Shown here in pieces: positions 63,627 to 64,000 of a stretch of DNA of 64,000 bases. How positions within the stretch are numbered: position 1 is the first letter of the stretch; each line of letters starts with the position of its first letter. The DNA lies in the NCBI RefSeq assembly GCF_042432445.1, contig NZ_JBHLXE010000108.1, positions 222,002-286,001 on the forward strand, in the 5' to 3' direction. A program made the translations under genes and the position numbers. The notes under the pieces were generated by a model. That model worked only from the letters and a program-made list of their open reading frames with translations, ran no database searches and was not told the origin of the DNA. This stretch comes from Thorsellia kenyensis (GTDB lineage: Bacteria > Pseudomonadota > Gammaproteobacteria > Enterobacterales > Thorselliaceae).

Positions 63627-63956
63627 TCACAAAAGATTAATTGGTATTTTTATATAAGTAACCCCATTATCTTCAGCTGGTGGCATTTTGCCTGCTCTAA
63701 TATTCACTTGCACCGAGGGAAGTATTAATACGGGCATAGGCAAAGTTTTATCTCTTGCTTCACGTAAGCTGACAAACTGTTCTTTAGTTGTTCCCTCTTT
63801 GACATGAATACTATGTGCCTTTTGTTCTCCAACTGAGGTATGACAACAAGGAACTCTAACGCTAGGAGGATAGTCATGGCATAAAAAAAGTCGTGTTTTG
63901 TCGGGAAACCTTAATAATTTTTGTATTGAACCGCCTTTCCGCGTGTGCTGTGAACG
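63627..63956 (-). pseudogene. C-terminal remnant of a metallo-beta-lactamase-fold protein (persulfide dioxygenase-like)
   Basis: A continuous minus-strand frame ending at 63627 encodes about 109 residues: LFLCHDYPP, GEQKAHSIHVKEGTTKEQF, LPMPVLILPSVQVNIRAG and MPPAEDNGVTYIKIP, the C-terminal half of MBL-fold proteins related to ETHE1/BLH. No start codon suits it, and an in-frame TAA at 63957-63959 cuts it off. Near its N-terminus the usual metal-site segment is degraded: only TRKGGSIQKLLRFPD remains, with several residues apparently deleted between GG and IQKLL. Hence a broken gene; the rest may lie past the window edge. Confidence 0.75.
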
Positions 63957-64000
63957 TTAACTATTAGGAAGTTAACTTGCTGTATTTGAGATGGTGGTAG

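Overview
The window is an AT-rich chromosomal segment from a gammaproteobacterium. Gene content and order (rpoA-rplQ, coaE-zapD, rplM-rpsI, yggS-proC-yggT-yggU, yfbV/ackA-pta, xseB-ispA, groES-groEL) and proteins such as MltF, ZapD, DegQ, ArcA, YhgN, MdfA and HemW place it near the enteric/Pasteurellales/Orbales part of the class. The low G+C, the fermentative gene set and the shortened enteric synteny blocks suggest a host-associated facultative anaerobe such as an Orbaceae insect-gut symbiont; that lineage is an inference. I see no insertion sequence, prophage, CRISPR array or rRNA, and one tRNA (Pro-GGG).

Layout: 1-20 kb is mostly housekeeping: end of rpoA, rplQ, dusA, degQ, nhaA, lexA with two abutting SOS boxes, pheA, coaE, zapD, mltF, a cca whose HD-domain motifs are lost, rplM-rpsI, mdfA, hemW-rdgB, yggS-proC-yggT-yggU and ppiA. 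19-31 kb holds mltD, gloB, mdh, rpsT, a (CCAAAT)17 tandem repeat, pflB-pflA behind an FNR-like promoter, yfbV and ackA-pta. 31-44 kb is more mixed: an unrecognised secreted cysteine-rich protein in gene-poor sequence, arcA, ispA-xseB, mutT, tRNA-Pro, cytochrome b562, an MFS transporter of the CynX type, a CPA1 Na+/H+ antiporter, yqhD, metC and alaA.

44.8-59.3 kb is the notable part: a coherent sulfoquinovose (SQ) catabolic locus of the sulfo-Entner-Doudoroff type. An eight-gene minus-strand operon runs dehydratase, HpcH/HpaI aldolase, aldose-1-epimerase, SMP-30 lactonase, aldehyde dehydrogenase, SDR dehydrogenase, GH31 sulfoquinovosidase (YihQ) and a TauE/SafE-type exporter. A divergent GntR/LacI-type regulator and a three-gene TRAP transporter (dctQ-dctM-dctP) follow. 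The same operator-like motif centred on AGCGCT lies upstream of both the catabolic operon and the TRAP operon. Expected scheme: TRAP imports SQ or an SQ glycoside; YihQ frees SQ; the epimerase speeds anomer exchange; SDR, lactonase, dehydratase and aldolase give pyruvate plus sulfolactaldehyde; the aldehyde dehydrogenase makes sulfolactate; the TSUP protein exports it. Pyruvate can then enter the PflB/Pta/AckA route encoded 15-20 kb upstream.

59.7-64 kb has groES-groEL with a sigma-32-like promoter, yhgN, and a small sulfur-related cluster on the minus strand (DUF442 phosphatase-like, DsrE-like, and the decayed C-terminus of a metallo-beta-lactamase-fold protein) running to the window edge. 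All family and motif calls were read by eye from the sequence; no database search was run.
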